Shown here: positions 1-5,032 of the stretch, piece by piece | Position numbering within the stretch: the stretch's first letter is position 1 | Layout of the letters: each line of letters begins with the position of its first letter | Assembly (NCBI GenBank): GCA_902495245.1 | Contig: CABUWI010000021.1 | Span: 1 to 10,955, forward strand | Reading direction: 5' to 3' | Origin: an uncultured Porphyromonadaceae bacterium | Lineage (GTDB): Bacteria > Bacteroidota > Bacteroidia > Bacteroidales > Muribaculaceae | Length of the DNA stretch: 10,955 nt | The notes under the pieces: generated by a model | What the model was told of the DNA's origin: nothing | What the model saw: only the letters and a program-made list of their open reading frames with translations | Databases searched by the model: none | Made by a program: the position numbers and the translations under genes

Positions 1-67
1 CAGAGAAGTTAAACCTTGCCACGCCGATGGTACTGCGAAAGCGGGAGAGTAGGTAACCGCCCCTTCC
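1..67 (+). rRNA. rrf: 5S ribosomal RNA, 3' part (5' end outside window)
   Basis: The first bases match the 3' half of bacterial 5S rRNA. CGCCGATGGTACTGCG and GGGAGAGTAGGTAACCGCC correspond to the helix IV/V region and closing strand of known 5S molecules (E. coli has CGCCGATGGTAGTGTG and GAGAGTAGGGAACTGCC). About 50 nt of the 5' side lie outside the window, so the 16S and 23S genes should be upstream. The exact 3' end is uncertain by a few bases because the pairing 5' strand cannot be seen. An intrinsic terminator follows within 5 nt, as expected for the last gene of an rRNA operon. Confidence 0.93.
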
Positions 68-71
68 CTTC

Positions 72-115
72 AGAGCCGGAATCCCCCACGCGGGACTCCG
101 GCTCTTTCTTTTTAT
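72..115 (+). terminator. Intrinsic terminator of the rRNA operon
   Basis: A 14-bp stem (72-85 with 92-105) has one A-C mismatch and a short CCACGC loop. It is followed by the T-rich tract TTTCTTTTTAT. It sits directly after the 5S rRNA and would end the rRNA operon transcript. Confidence 0.92.
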
Positions 116-149
116 ACCCCTCTCTTGCCGCAGTGTTGTTGCGCACATT

Positions 150-175
150 GCGGGCGGTTCATGAACCGCCCCTAC
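150..175. repeat. REP-like palindrome, copy A
   Basis: 152-171 is a perfect 20-bp palindrome (GGGCGGTTCA then TGAACCGCCC), followed by CCTAC. The same unit occurs at 4728-4754 in the same orientation and, with a G/A and C/T change that keeps pairing, at 4663-4689 inverted. Repetition at separate intergenic sites with compensatory variation shows a REP-type dispersed element rather than a gene-specific operator. Its function cannot be told from the sequence. Confidence 0.8.
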
Positions 176-237
176 AACGGGTAGCGATAAAATATATGGA
201 TAAAATTTTTCGTAACGGGTGATAATTCTTGATTTAT

Positions 238-274
238 AATTTTTAATTCTTAATTATTTTTCGTAACTTTGCGG
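238..274 (+). promoter_or_regulatory. Promoter of rplU-rpmA, with AT-rich block
   Basis: TAACTTTG at 264-271 matches the Bacteroidetes -7 consensus TAnnTTTG, which predicts transcription starting near 277. Upstream lies an A/T block of T-rich and TTAATT repeats. No clean TTTG -33 element is seen; a T-run stands about 20 nt upstream. The 37 bp of 238-274 recur with one mismatch on the opposite strand at 4581-4617, before rpsF. Confidence 0.82.
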
Positions 275-294
275 TCGCTTTAAGTATTATATTT

Positions 295-340
295 CGTTCG
301 GGCTTGAGGAAGAGCCGAGCCTGTGCAAGGCCGCCCGACG
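295..340 (+). promoter_or_regulatory. Structured 5' leader of rplU mRNA (candidate regulatory hairpin)
   Basis: In the roughly 90-nt leader between the predicted start near 277 and the rplU ATG, CGTTCGGGC (295-303) pairs with GCCCGACG (333-340), giving 8 bp with one bulged T. TTG (304-306) can then pair with CAA (326-328) across an asymmetric GGCC bulge. The rest of the leader is A/C-rich and looks unstructured. A stable GC-rich hairpin here could be an autoregulatory ribosomal-protein binding site. That is inference: the hairpin is visible, its ligand is not. Confidence 0.5.
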
Positions 341-368
341 GAGCTAACCATCTAACAAACAAACGTAA

Positions 369-689
369 ATGTACGTAATTGTAGAGATTCAAGGCCAGCA
401 GTTCAAGGCCGAGAAAGACAAGTTTCTTTATGTGCACTATCTTGGCGAGGAAGCCAAGGAGGGCAGCGCAGTAGAATTTGACCGCGTGCTTCTGGTTGAT
501 GCCGACGGCACTGTAACTGTGGGCGCACCCGTTGTCGAGGGCGCCAAGGTTGTCTGCGAAGTTAAGCAGCAGCTCGTTAAGGGCGACAAGGTCCTCGTGT
601 TCAAGAAAAAGCGTCGCAAAGGCTATCGCCGCAAAAACGGTCATCGCCAGTATTTCACCCAGGTGGTGATTAAGGAAATTGTCGCTTAA
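369..689 (+). CDS. rplU: 50S ribosomal protein L21 (bL21)
   Basis: This 106-residue protein is a full-length bL21, a large-subunit protein that binds 23S rRNA. It opens with MYVIVEIQGQQFKAEK, the usual L21 start, and carries the basic C-terminal L21 signature at about residues 79-97 (KKKRRKGYRRKNGHRQYFT), which contacts rRNA. Family length is about 100-105 residues, so the gene is complete. The start at 369 follows an A/C-rich leader without a Shine-Dalgarno sequence, normal in this phylum. rpmA follows after 34 nt with no terminator between, the conserved rplU-rpmA operon. The promoter is at 264-271 and the leader contains a hairpin (295-340) that may regulate it. Nothing in the coding sequence is unusual. 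Confidence 0.98.
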   Translation: MYVIVEIQGQQFKAEKDKFLYVHYLGEEAKEGSAVEFDRVLLVDADGTVTVGAPVVEGAKVVCEVKQQLVKGDKVLVFKKKRRKGYRRKNGHRQYFTQVVIKEIVA

Positions 690-723
690 TTGTTTAACCC
701 CATAAAACCAATCTGACAGAGAA

Positions 724-987
724 ATGGCACATAAGAAAGGTGTCGGCAGTTCTAAGAACGGCCGCGAATCAGAAAGCAAACGTCTGGGAGTTAAGATTTT
801 TGGCGGCCAGTTCGCCAAAGCGGGCAACATCATCAAGCGTCAGCGTGGCACGGTTCATCACCCCGGCCTGAACGTGGGCATGGGTAAGGACCACACCCTT
901 TATGCGCTGATTGATGGCACCGTGGTCTTCACTGAAGGTCGCGGCGGTCGTCGCTTCATCAATGTAGCTCCCGTGGCCGAGGCATAA
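724..987 (+). CDS. rpmA: 50S ribosomal protein L27 (bL27)
   Basis: This 87-residue protein is bL27, which sits near the peptidyl-transferase centre and contacts tRNA through its N-terminal tail. It begins MAHKKGVGSSKNGRES and has the L27 signature at about residues 34-48 (GNIIKRQRGTVHHPG). The N-terminus lacks the cleavable extension found in many Firmicutes, so the mature glycine- and lysine-rich tail is encoded directly. Length is normal (84-90). It is second in the rplU-rpmA operon and is followed after 37 nt by an intrinsic terminator. In many bacteria obgE lies next; here it does not. Confidence 0.98.
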   Translation: MAHKKGVGSSKNGRESESKRLGVKIFGGQFAKAGNIIKRQRGTVHHPGLNVGMGKDHTLYALIDGTVVFTEGRGGRRFINVAPVAEA

Positions 988-1024
988 GCCCCGTGGCCAA
1001 CCGTAAAATTTATTGATGTGAGAT

Positions 1025-1060
1025 GAGGAGGTGCCCGAGGCGCTTCCTCTTCGTTTTTTT
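1025..1060 (+). terminator. Intrinsic terminator of rplU-rpmA
   Basis: An 11-bp stem (1025-1035 with 1039-1049, including two G-T pairs) closes a CGA loop. A run of seven T residues follows at 1054-1060. It lies 38 nt after the rpmA stop and separates the ribosomal-protein operon from the acetyltransferase gene. Confidence 0.9.
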
Positions 1061-1080
1061 AGCTTACTACTTTATTTGTT

Positions 1081-1653
1081 ATGAACGATAAGGATTTCGA
1101 GCGCGAGTGGCAAAAAATGCTTTCGGGTGAGATTTACGAGGCGATGCACCCCGAGTTTCACCGCCGACTGGCGCAGACGCGTGCGCTAATCAAGGAGTTT
1201 AATAATCTCGACCCGATGGACGCCGAGGCGCAACGCAGCGTGCTGAAGCGCATTCTGGGCCGCACGGGCGAGCGTTTTCACTTCAATCAGCCGTTTCGTT
1301 GCGATTATGGCTGCAACGTGCTCATCGGTGAGGATTTCTTCGCCAACTTCAATCTGACGATTCTCGACGAGGCGCTTGTTACCATCGGCAATAATTGCTT
1401 TATCGGGCCGAACGTGAGCATTTATACGGCTTGCCACCCGCTTGATGAGGCGTTGCGCAACACGGGTGCAGAGTGGGCCGAGCCGGTAACCATCGGTAAC
1501 AGTGTCTGGATTGGCGGCGGTGCGACGATTTTGCCCGGCGTAACTGTTGGCAACAATTGCATTATCGGCGCCGGAGCTGTCGTTACGCGCTCCGTGTCTG
1601 ACAATACGGTCGTGGCCGGTAATCCGGCGCGCGTCATCAAGACCTTGAAATAA
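1081..1653 (+). CDS. Sugar O-acetyltransferase (Maa/NodL/LacA type, left-handed beta-helix)
   Basis: This 190-residue protein belongs to the hexapeptide-repeat acetyltransferases that move acetyl groups from acetyl-CoA to sugar hydroxyls, such as maltose O-acetyltransferase (Maa), NodL and LacA. Residues 1-60 form the helical maltose-acetyltransferase N-domain. From about 75 on there are imperfect hexapeptide repeats of the left-handed beta-helix (for example VTIGNSVWIGGGATILPGV at 136-154). The catalytic histidine is His119 in YTACHPLD, the region equivalent to YTATHPID in E. coli Maa. The C-terminus VVAGNPARVIKTL is typical, and family length is 180-200. The gene is flanked by terminators and looks monocistronic; I see no clear promoter of its own in the 20 nt before the ATG. 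The true sugar acceptor cannot be told from sequence. Confidence 0.92.
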   Translation: MNDKDFEREWQKMLSGEIYEAMHPEFHRRLAQTRALIKEFNNLDPMDAEAQRSVLKRILGRTGERFHFNQPFRCDYGCNVLIGEDFFANFNLTILDEALVTIGNNCFIGPNVSIYTACHPLDEALRNTGAEWAEPVTIGNSVWIGGGATILPGVTVGNNCIIGAGAVVTRSVSDNTVVAGNPARVIKTLK

Positions 1654-1659
1654 CGAAGT

Positions 1660-1697
1660 CAGCCATAGCCCGAAAGGACTATGGCTGCGTCTTTATT
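1660..1697 (+). terminator. Intrinsic terminator after the acetyltransferase gene
   Basis: A 12-bp stem (1660-1671 with 1676-1687, one C-A mismatch) closes a GAAA tetraloop and is followed by CGTCTTTATT. It lies between two convergent genes. On the other strand the T-tract is poor, so it mainly serves the plus-strand transcript. Confidence 0.82.
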
Positions 1698-1722
1698 AAA
1701 ATTCGGTTGCTGGTGCGCTCGC

Positions 1723-2706
1723 TTATTTGAGGCGGATTTTGCGGCCGATTTTCAGTTTGCTTGATGTCGAGAGGCCGTTGAGGCGGCAGAGCTTGCTGAC
1801 GCTGGTGTGGTGGCGTGCGGCAATGCGGCTCAGAGTGTCGCCGCGGCGCACGGTGTAGTAGCTCGACCGACCCGAGCCTGAGGCTGAAGCCGTGGCTTTT
1901 GACTTTGATGCCGGCTTCGACGCGCGGGCATACATGGCTGCGTCGGGCGCATAGTCGCGGGCATTCATGTAGGTGTTCTTGGTGAACAGGTACGTGTCGG
2001 TGTGGGTCGTATGGTTGGCGAAGTCAAAGATGGCAGAGGGATTGATTGCGTAGCCCATATAGCGCGTCTCGAAGTGGAGGTGGGGGCCGGTGGAGCGACC
2101 TGTGTTGCCGCCGAGGGCTATGGGGTCGCCGGCTTTGACGTAGTCGTCGGGCTGCACGAGGAAGCGACTCAGGTGGCCGTAGACGGTTTCGAGCTGGTTG
2201 TTATGGCGAATCACTACGTAGAGGCCATAGCCTTTGCGGCGTCCTTGGTTCTTTACGATGCGCACGCGGCCGTCGAACGCGGCATAGATTGTGTCGCCGA
2301 CCTGCACCTTGAGGTCTACGCCTCTATGTAAGCGGCGGAAACGGCGGCGATAGCCGTAGGGCGAGGTCATGTAGGTGGGTGCGGTGGGCATGTGGAAGCC
2401 CGAGACGTCGATGGTCATTTCGTCGGGTACGCTCATGCCGCTGTAGCAGTTTACGTGGCCCGAGTCCCAGCCTTCGGTGTAGATGTCGGCTTCCGGTTCT
2501 TCTTCTTCGGGGAAGAGCTTGCCGAGAAATGCCTCGGTGTCTTCAACCTTGATCTGGTTTCCGATGTTGAGCTGTCCGGCAATGAGGTTTGAGTGTTGCT
2601 GACGATGGGCGGCAGGGGGCACGATGTTGTCGGCGGCCATGACGCCCGTGCAACAGCCCGCCGAAGCGATGGCGGTTAAAAAGAGTTTCTTGATGATATT
2701 TTGCAT
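1723..2706 (-). CDS. Secreted M23 metallopeptidase with C-terminal LysM domain
   Basis: This is a 327-residue exported cell-wall enzyme. Residues 1-24 are a signal peptide (MQNIIKKLFLTAIASAG start, likely cleaved after VMA). About 110-225 is an M23/LytM domain with the full zinc set: His127 and Asp131 in HRGVD, His178 in YGHLS, and His209/His211 in GPHLHFE. M23 enzymes with these residues cut peptidoglycan peptide cross-links, so this copy should be active and not a degenerate EnvC/NlpD-type activator. A low-complexity Ser/Ala/Lys linker (about 262-282) leads to a LysM domain (283-327), which binds glycan strands. The start at 2706 is chosen because the signal peptide begins there; an upstream in-frame extension would overlap ndk and has no signal sequence. 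It follows ndk by 46 nt and is probably co-transcribed with it. Confidence 0.93.
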   Translation of the reverse strand: MQNIIKKLFLTAIASAGCCTGVMAADNIVPPAAHRQQHSNLIAGQLNIGNQIKVEDTEAFLGKLFPEEEEPEADIYTEGWDSGHVNCYSGMSVPDEMTIDVSGFHMPTAPTYMTSPYGYRRRFRRLHRGVDLKVQVGDTIYAAFDGRVRIVKNQGRRKGYGLYVVIRHNNQLETVYGHLSRFLVQPDDYVKAGDPIALGGNTGRSTGPHLHFETRYMGYAINPSAIFDFANHTTHTDTYLFTKNTYMNARDYAPDAAMYARASKPASKSKATASASGSGRSSYYTVRRGDTLSRIAARHHTSVSKLCRLNGLSTSSKLKIGRKIRLK

Positions 2707-2752
2707 TGATTTCGAGTCTTCGTTGATTATGATTGGTGTCGGGTCAATGTTT

Positions 2753-3220
2753 TCAGTCGAGAAGTTCAGCCGGTTCGTAGGTGTAGGCAATCGACGAGGG
2801 CGTATATTCGAAAATCTCTCCGGGCTTGAAGAAACGCTCCAGTTCAATCCGAGCGTTTTCAACCGAGTCGGAGGCATGGACGACATTCTCCTGACCGCTC
2901 ATGCTGAAGTCGCCGCGAATGGTTCCGGGCAGGGCTTTGCGGCCGTTGGTGGCGCCGGTCATCATGCGCACGACCTCGACGGCGTCTTTGCCCCAGAGAG
3001 CCATGACGATTACCGGGCTGGCCATCATCGAGCGCAACAGGGCGGGGAAGAAGGGCCGGTCGGTGAGGTGGGCGTAGTGTTCGCGCAGAATCGTTTCGTC
3101 GAGCTGCATCATCTTCATGCCGCGAACAACGAGGCCTTTGCGCTGAAAGCGTTCAACGATGGGGCCGACGTATCCGTGAAGCACAGCCGAGGGTTTGAGA
3201 ATGACGAGTGTTGTTTCCAT
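2753..3220 (-). CDS. ndk: Nucleoside diphosphate kinase
   Basis: This 155-residue protein matches NDK, which transfers the gamma phosphate of ATP to other NDPs and so balances NTP and dNTP pools in the cytosol. The start METTLVILKP supplies the conserved lysine (Lys9). The phosphohistidine is His115 in NVVHASDS, where Ala replaces the Gly/Ser found in many NDKs; I recall this Ala as usual in Bacteroidetes homologues. Bacteroidetes NDKs are about 150-155 residues, so the gene is complete. A -7 element lies at 3252-3259, about 32 nt upstream of the ATG, so ndk is probably transcribed separately from the ribosomal operon that precedes it on the same strand. The M23 peptidase gene follows after 46 nt with no hairpin between. 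Confidence 0.97.
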   Translation of the reverse strand: METTLVILKPSAVLHGYVGPIVERFQRKGLVVRGMKMMQLDETILREHYAHLTDRPFFPALLRSMMASPVIVMALWGKDAVEVVRMMTGATNGRKALPGTIRGDFSMSGQENVVHASDSVENARIELERFFKPGEIFEYTPSSIAYTYEPAELLD

Positions 3221-3251
3221 GAGGAGATTGGTTGTTTATTTTTTCGACGCA

Positions 3252-3259
3252 CAAAGTTA
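3252..3259 (-). promoter_or_regulatory. Promoter -7 element for ndk
   Basis: On the minus strand these bases read TAACTTTG, a match to the Bacteroidetes TAnnTTTG consensus, followed by TGCG. A start near 3246 would give a leader of about 25 nt to the ndk ATG at 3220. No clear TTTG -33 element is seen at the expected distance. Confidence 0.72.
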
Positions 3260-3323
3260 GCAATTTATTGCGAGACGGGCGACATAACTAAGTGCAAATT
3301 TTGTCAAAGAACGTTAAAACATA

Positions 3324-3355
3324 GCAAACTCCCCGCTGATTAGCAGGGAGTTTGC
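3324..3355 (-). terminator. Terminator-like hairpin after rplI
   Basis: A perfect 10-bp stem (3324-3333 with 3346-3355) contains an inner 3-bp GCT/AGC helix. It lies 29 nt downstream of the rplI stop. On the minus strand it is followed by TATGTTTTAA, so the U-tract is weak. Termination is likely but may be incomplete, allowing some read-through into ndk. Confidence 0.72.
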
Positions 3356-3384
3356 ACAAATAGGGGTTGAGTGTGCGAGAAAAA

Positions 3385-3843
3385 TCAGGCTTCCTCGACA
3401 ACTTCTGCAACGACCTCCACGGGGATTTCGGTTGCAACCTCTTTGTGGAAACGAATGGTTGCGGTGTAGTTGCCGACTTCCTTGATGGTGGTGTTGAGCG
3501 AAATGAGTTTGCGGTCAACTTCGTGGCCGAGCTTGGCAAGAGCTTCGGCAACCGAAGCTGCGTTGACTGCGCCGTAGATGGTGCCGGTTGCGGCAACCTT
3601 GGCGGCGATGGTCAGTGCAACGCCCTCGAGGGCTGCGGCAGCGGCCTCGGCGTCGGCCTTGATCTGAGCGAGTTTGTGGGCGCGCTGGCGCTGGTTCTCA
3701 GCAAGCACCTTCATGGCGCTTTCGGTTGCGATGACAGCCTTGCGCTGCGGAATGAGGTAGTTGCGGCCATAGCCCGACTTCACCTCGACAACGTCGTCCT
3801 TATATCCCAGATTGGGGACATCTTCAATAAGAATCAGTTTCAT
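3385..3843 (-). CDS. rplI: 50S ribosomal protein L9 (bL9)
   Basis: This 152-residue protein is bL9, which binds 23S rRNA near the L1 stalk and helps keep reading frame. The N-terminal rRNA-binding domain shows the L9 signature: MKLILIEDVPNLGYKDD, then VKSGYGRNYLIPQ up to about residue 34. A long charged, alanine-rich helix (about 40-75) leads to the C-terminal domain containing TGTIYGAV (86-93). Length is normal (147-170). It is third in rpsF-rpsR-rplI, 31 nt after rpsR. An AGGAG at 3857-3861 stands 13 nt before the ATG, further than a usual Shine-Dalgarno, so its role is doubtful. Confidence 0.97.
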   Translation of the reverse strand: MKLILIEDVPNLGYKDDVVEVKSGYGRNYLIPQRKAVIATESAMKVLAENQRQRAHKLAQIKADAEAAAAALEGVALTIAAKVAATGTIYGAVNAASVAEALAKLGHEVDRKLISLNTTIKEVGNYTATIRFHKEVATEIPVEVVAEVVEEA

Positions 3844-3874
3844 AGTGTTTGTTTGTCTCCTAATCGTTAACGGG

Positions 3875-4144
3875 TTATTTCATCAGGTCGGTAACATAGG
3901 GCAGCAGGGCCAGGTGGCGTGCGCGCTTCACGGCCTGGGCTACACGGCGCTGGAACTTCAGCGAGGTGCCGGTGATGCGGCGGGGAAGCAGTTTGCCCTG
4001 TTCGTTGAGGAACTTCTTCAGGAACTCGGGGTCTTTGTAGTCGATATACTTGATGCCGCTGCGTTTGAAACGGCAGTATTTCTTCTTGTTCTTGTCCACT
4101 TTGGGGGTGGCGAGATAACGGATTTCAGAATTTGCTTGTGCCAT
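3875..4144 (-). CDS. rpsR: 30S ribosomal protein S18 (bS18)
   Basis: This 89-residue protein is bS18, which pairs with S6 on the platform of the small subunit. The S18 core runs from about residue 23 (YCRFKRSGIKYIDYKD) through LNEQGKLLPRRITGTSLKFQ to the basic helix QRRVAQAVKRARHLALLPY, all family hallmarks. Length is usual for Bacteroidetes. It lies 16 nt after rpsF and 31 nt before rplI, in the classic order. The ssb or priB gene that sits between rpsF and rpsR in many bacteria is absent here. Confidence 0.98.
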   Translation of the reverse strand: MAQANSEIRYLATPKVDKNKKKYCRFKRSGIKYIDYKDPEFLKKFLNEQGKLLPRRITGTSLKFQRRVAQAVKRARHLALLPYVTDLMK

Positions 4145-4160
4145 GATGTTTCAAAATTGT

Positions 4161-4532
4161 TTATTCGGCGGCGGGAGCCTGTTCAACGGGAGCGGCAGGG
4201 GCGGCGGCACGGCGTGCGCGGCGCTTGTCGGCATATTCTTTGGCGTACTTGTCGAGACGGAAGGTCAGGAAACGCATCACGCGCTCGTCGCGGCGATAGG
4301 CGGTTTCGAGCTTCTTCACCATGGTGGGCTCGGCGTCGAACTCAACCAGGGTGTAATAGCCGGTCGACTTTTTCTCGATGGGGTAAGCGAGCTTGCGCAG
4401 GCCCCAGTTTTCTTCGTTCACGATGGTTGCGCCGTTTTCGGTCAGCAACTTGGTGAACTTTTCTACCGCTTCCTTTGCCTGGGCGTCAGACAAAACGGGA
4501 GTCAGAATGAAAACGGTTTCGTAGTTGTTCAT
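4161..4532 (-). CDS. rpsF: 30S ribosomal protein S6 (bS6)
   Basis: This 123-residue protein is bS6, partner of S18 in the small subunit. It begins MNNYETVFILTPVLSD and continues with NWGLRKLAYPIEKKSTGYY (42-60) and RDERVMRFLTFRLDKY (81-96), the conserved S6 fold. The tail from about 103 is basic, then Ala/Pro/Glu-rich and probably disordered, as in other S6 proteins. It is the first gene of rpsF-rpsR-rplI. The predicted transcript starts near 4578, giving a leader of about 45 nt that begins with a small GCTC/GAGC hairpin (4569-4579). The leader is A/T-rich with no Shine-Dalgarno. Confidence 0.98.
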   Translation of the reverse strand: MNNYETVFILTPVLSDAQAKEAVEKFTKLLTENGATIVNEENWGLRKLAYPIEKKSTGYYTLVEFDAEPTMVKKLETAYRRDERVMRFLTFRLDKYAKEYADKRRARRAAAPAAPVEQAPAAE

Positions 4533-4580
4533 CTTGTTGTTTGAATGAATAATAAATAATGGTTACATGCTCTAAGAGCG

Positions 4581-4617
4581 CCGCAAAGTTACGAAAAAGA
4601 ATTAAGAATTAAAAATT
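4581..4617 (-). promoter_or_regulatory. Promoter of rpsF-rpsR-rplI, with AT-rich block
   Basis: Read on the minus strand, TAACTTTG lies at 4584-4591 (complement) after an AT-rich tract. The whole 37 bp differ by one base from the rplU promoter block at 238-274. A start near 4578 is expected. Confidence 0.82.
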
Positions 4618-4662
4618 CCGAATGAACAATTTGGCAAAATCCGCAGTTTCGCTCGAAACGGG

Positions 4663-4689
4663 GTAGGGGCGATTCATGAATCGCCCGCC
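4663..4689. repeat. REP-like palindrome, copy B (inverted relative to A and C)
   Basis: 4667-4686 is a perfect 20-bp palindrome, GGGCGATTCA then TGAATCGCCC, with the tail GTAG on its left and GCC on its right. It is the reverse-complement form of copies A and C, with a paired change (G to A on one arm, C to T on the other). Together with copy C it makes a mirrored pair separated by 38 bp. Confidence 0.8.
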
Positions 4690-4727
4690 TGTCTCGACCC
4701 GGAATCTGTTGATTCATCGGCGAAAAC

Positions 4728-4754
4728 GGCGGGCGGTTCATGAACCGCCCCTAC
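4728..4754. repeat. REP-like palindrome, copy C
   Basis: 4731-4750 is a perfect 20-bp palindrome identical to copy A at 152-171, flanked by GGC on the left and CTAC on the right. With copy B it forms a head-to-head unit (4663-4754) like the bacterial interspersed mosaic elements built from REP pairs. Confidence 0.8.
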
Positions 4755-4818
4755 ATCGGTGGATGGTATCTTTTTATTGGAGCCGGGTGTCAATGATGTT
4801 GAGGCGCGCCCTCAGCGT

Positions 4819-4965
4819 TCAGGGAATTTTGCCTTCGTTGCGGGGGTTGTTGTTGAGCTCGCAGGTATATTGCTTTTCGAGCTCGGCGGTTACGCGGTCT
4901 TTATCGGCGGCGTCGACTGCGGCGCCGGGATATTTCTTTTCTGAATTTGTGCGGCTGTCTTTCAT
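4819..4965 (-). CDS. Probable small protein of unknown function, 48 residues
   Basis: An ORF of 48 codons on the minus strand starts MKDSRTNSEKKYPGAAVD and ends in NNNPRNEGKIP. I do not recognise a family. It is soluble and highly charged, with one cysteine (Cys35) and no membrane segment or signal peptide. Support for coding: third positions favour G/C (GAC, GCC, CGC, GAG, CTC, AAC) as in the neighbouring genes, in a tract where the flanking DNA is poorer and repetitive. It begins 67 nt after the maeB stop on the same strand, with a long hairpin (4970-5023) between, ending 4 nt upstream of its ATG. No TAnnTTTG promoter is seen, so it would depend on read-through from maeB. It could also be a chance ORF. 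Confidence 0.55.
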   Translation of the reverse strand: MKDSRTNSEKKYPGAAVDAADKDRVTAELEKQYTCELNNNPRNEGKIP

Positions 4966-4969
4966 AATA

Positions 4970-5023
4970 GCGTGCAAGTTGTTTTTAAGAGATTTTCGTT
5001 TACTCTAAAAACAACTTGCGCGC
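4970..5023 (-). terminator. Long inverted repeat after maeB (terminator-like or processing hairpin)
   Basis: Arms 4970-4987 and 5006-5023 pair over 18 positions with a single mismatch (G-T on the plus strand, C-A on the minus strand). GAG/CTC can add 3 bp inside after one bulged A, and the loop is about 11 nt. It starts 10 nt after the maeB stop. On the minus strand no U-tract follows, so it is not a textbook intrinsic terminator. It may instead protect the maeB 3' end or be a processing site. Which of these it does cannot be decided from sequence. Confidence 0.6.
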
Positions 5024-5032
5024 AATCTAAGT

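Noticed and set aside
16..222. Plus-strand ORF of 68 codons across the 5S rRNA end
   Set aside because: It runs through the 5S rRNA, its terminator and a palindromic repeat; nothing in it resembles a protein.
2876..2878. Altered residue next to the NDK active-site histidine (Ala in HASDS) as a sign of loss of function
   Set aside because: All other active-site features are present and, as far as I recall, this Ala is usual in Bacteroidetes NDKs.
2707..2886. Upstream in-frame extension of the M23 peptidase by 60 residues
   Set aside because: It overlaps the 3' end of ndk and would bury a clear signal peptide that starts at 2706.
2624..3343. Plus-strand ORF of 239 codons
   Set aside because: It is antisense to ndk and the M23 peptidase gene, which are firmly identified; GC-rich codon bias commonly opens the opposite frame.
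4533..4578. Known S6:S18-binding leader motif before rpsF
   Set aside because: I looked for the conserved CCG-containing stem-loop of that motif. The leader is A/T-rich with only a small GCTC/GAGC hairpin, so I cannot support it.
4676..5008. Plus-strand ORF of 110 codons between rpsF and maeB
   Set aside because: It starts inside a REP-like palindrome and crosses another palindrome and the long inverted repeat; the translation looks random. The minus-strand 48-codon ORF in the same area has better codon bias.
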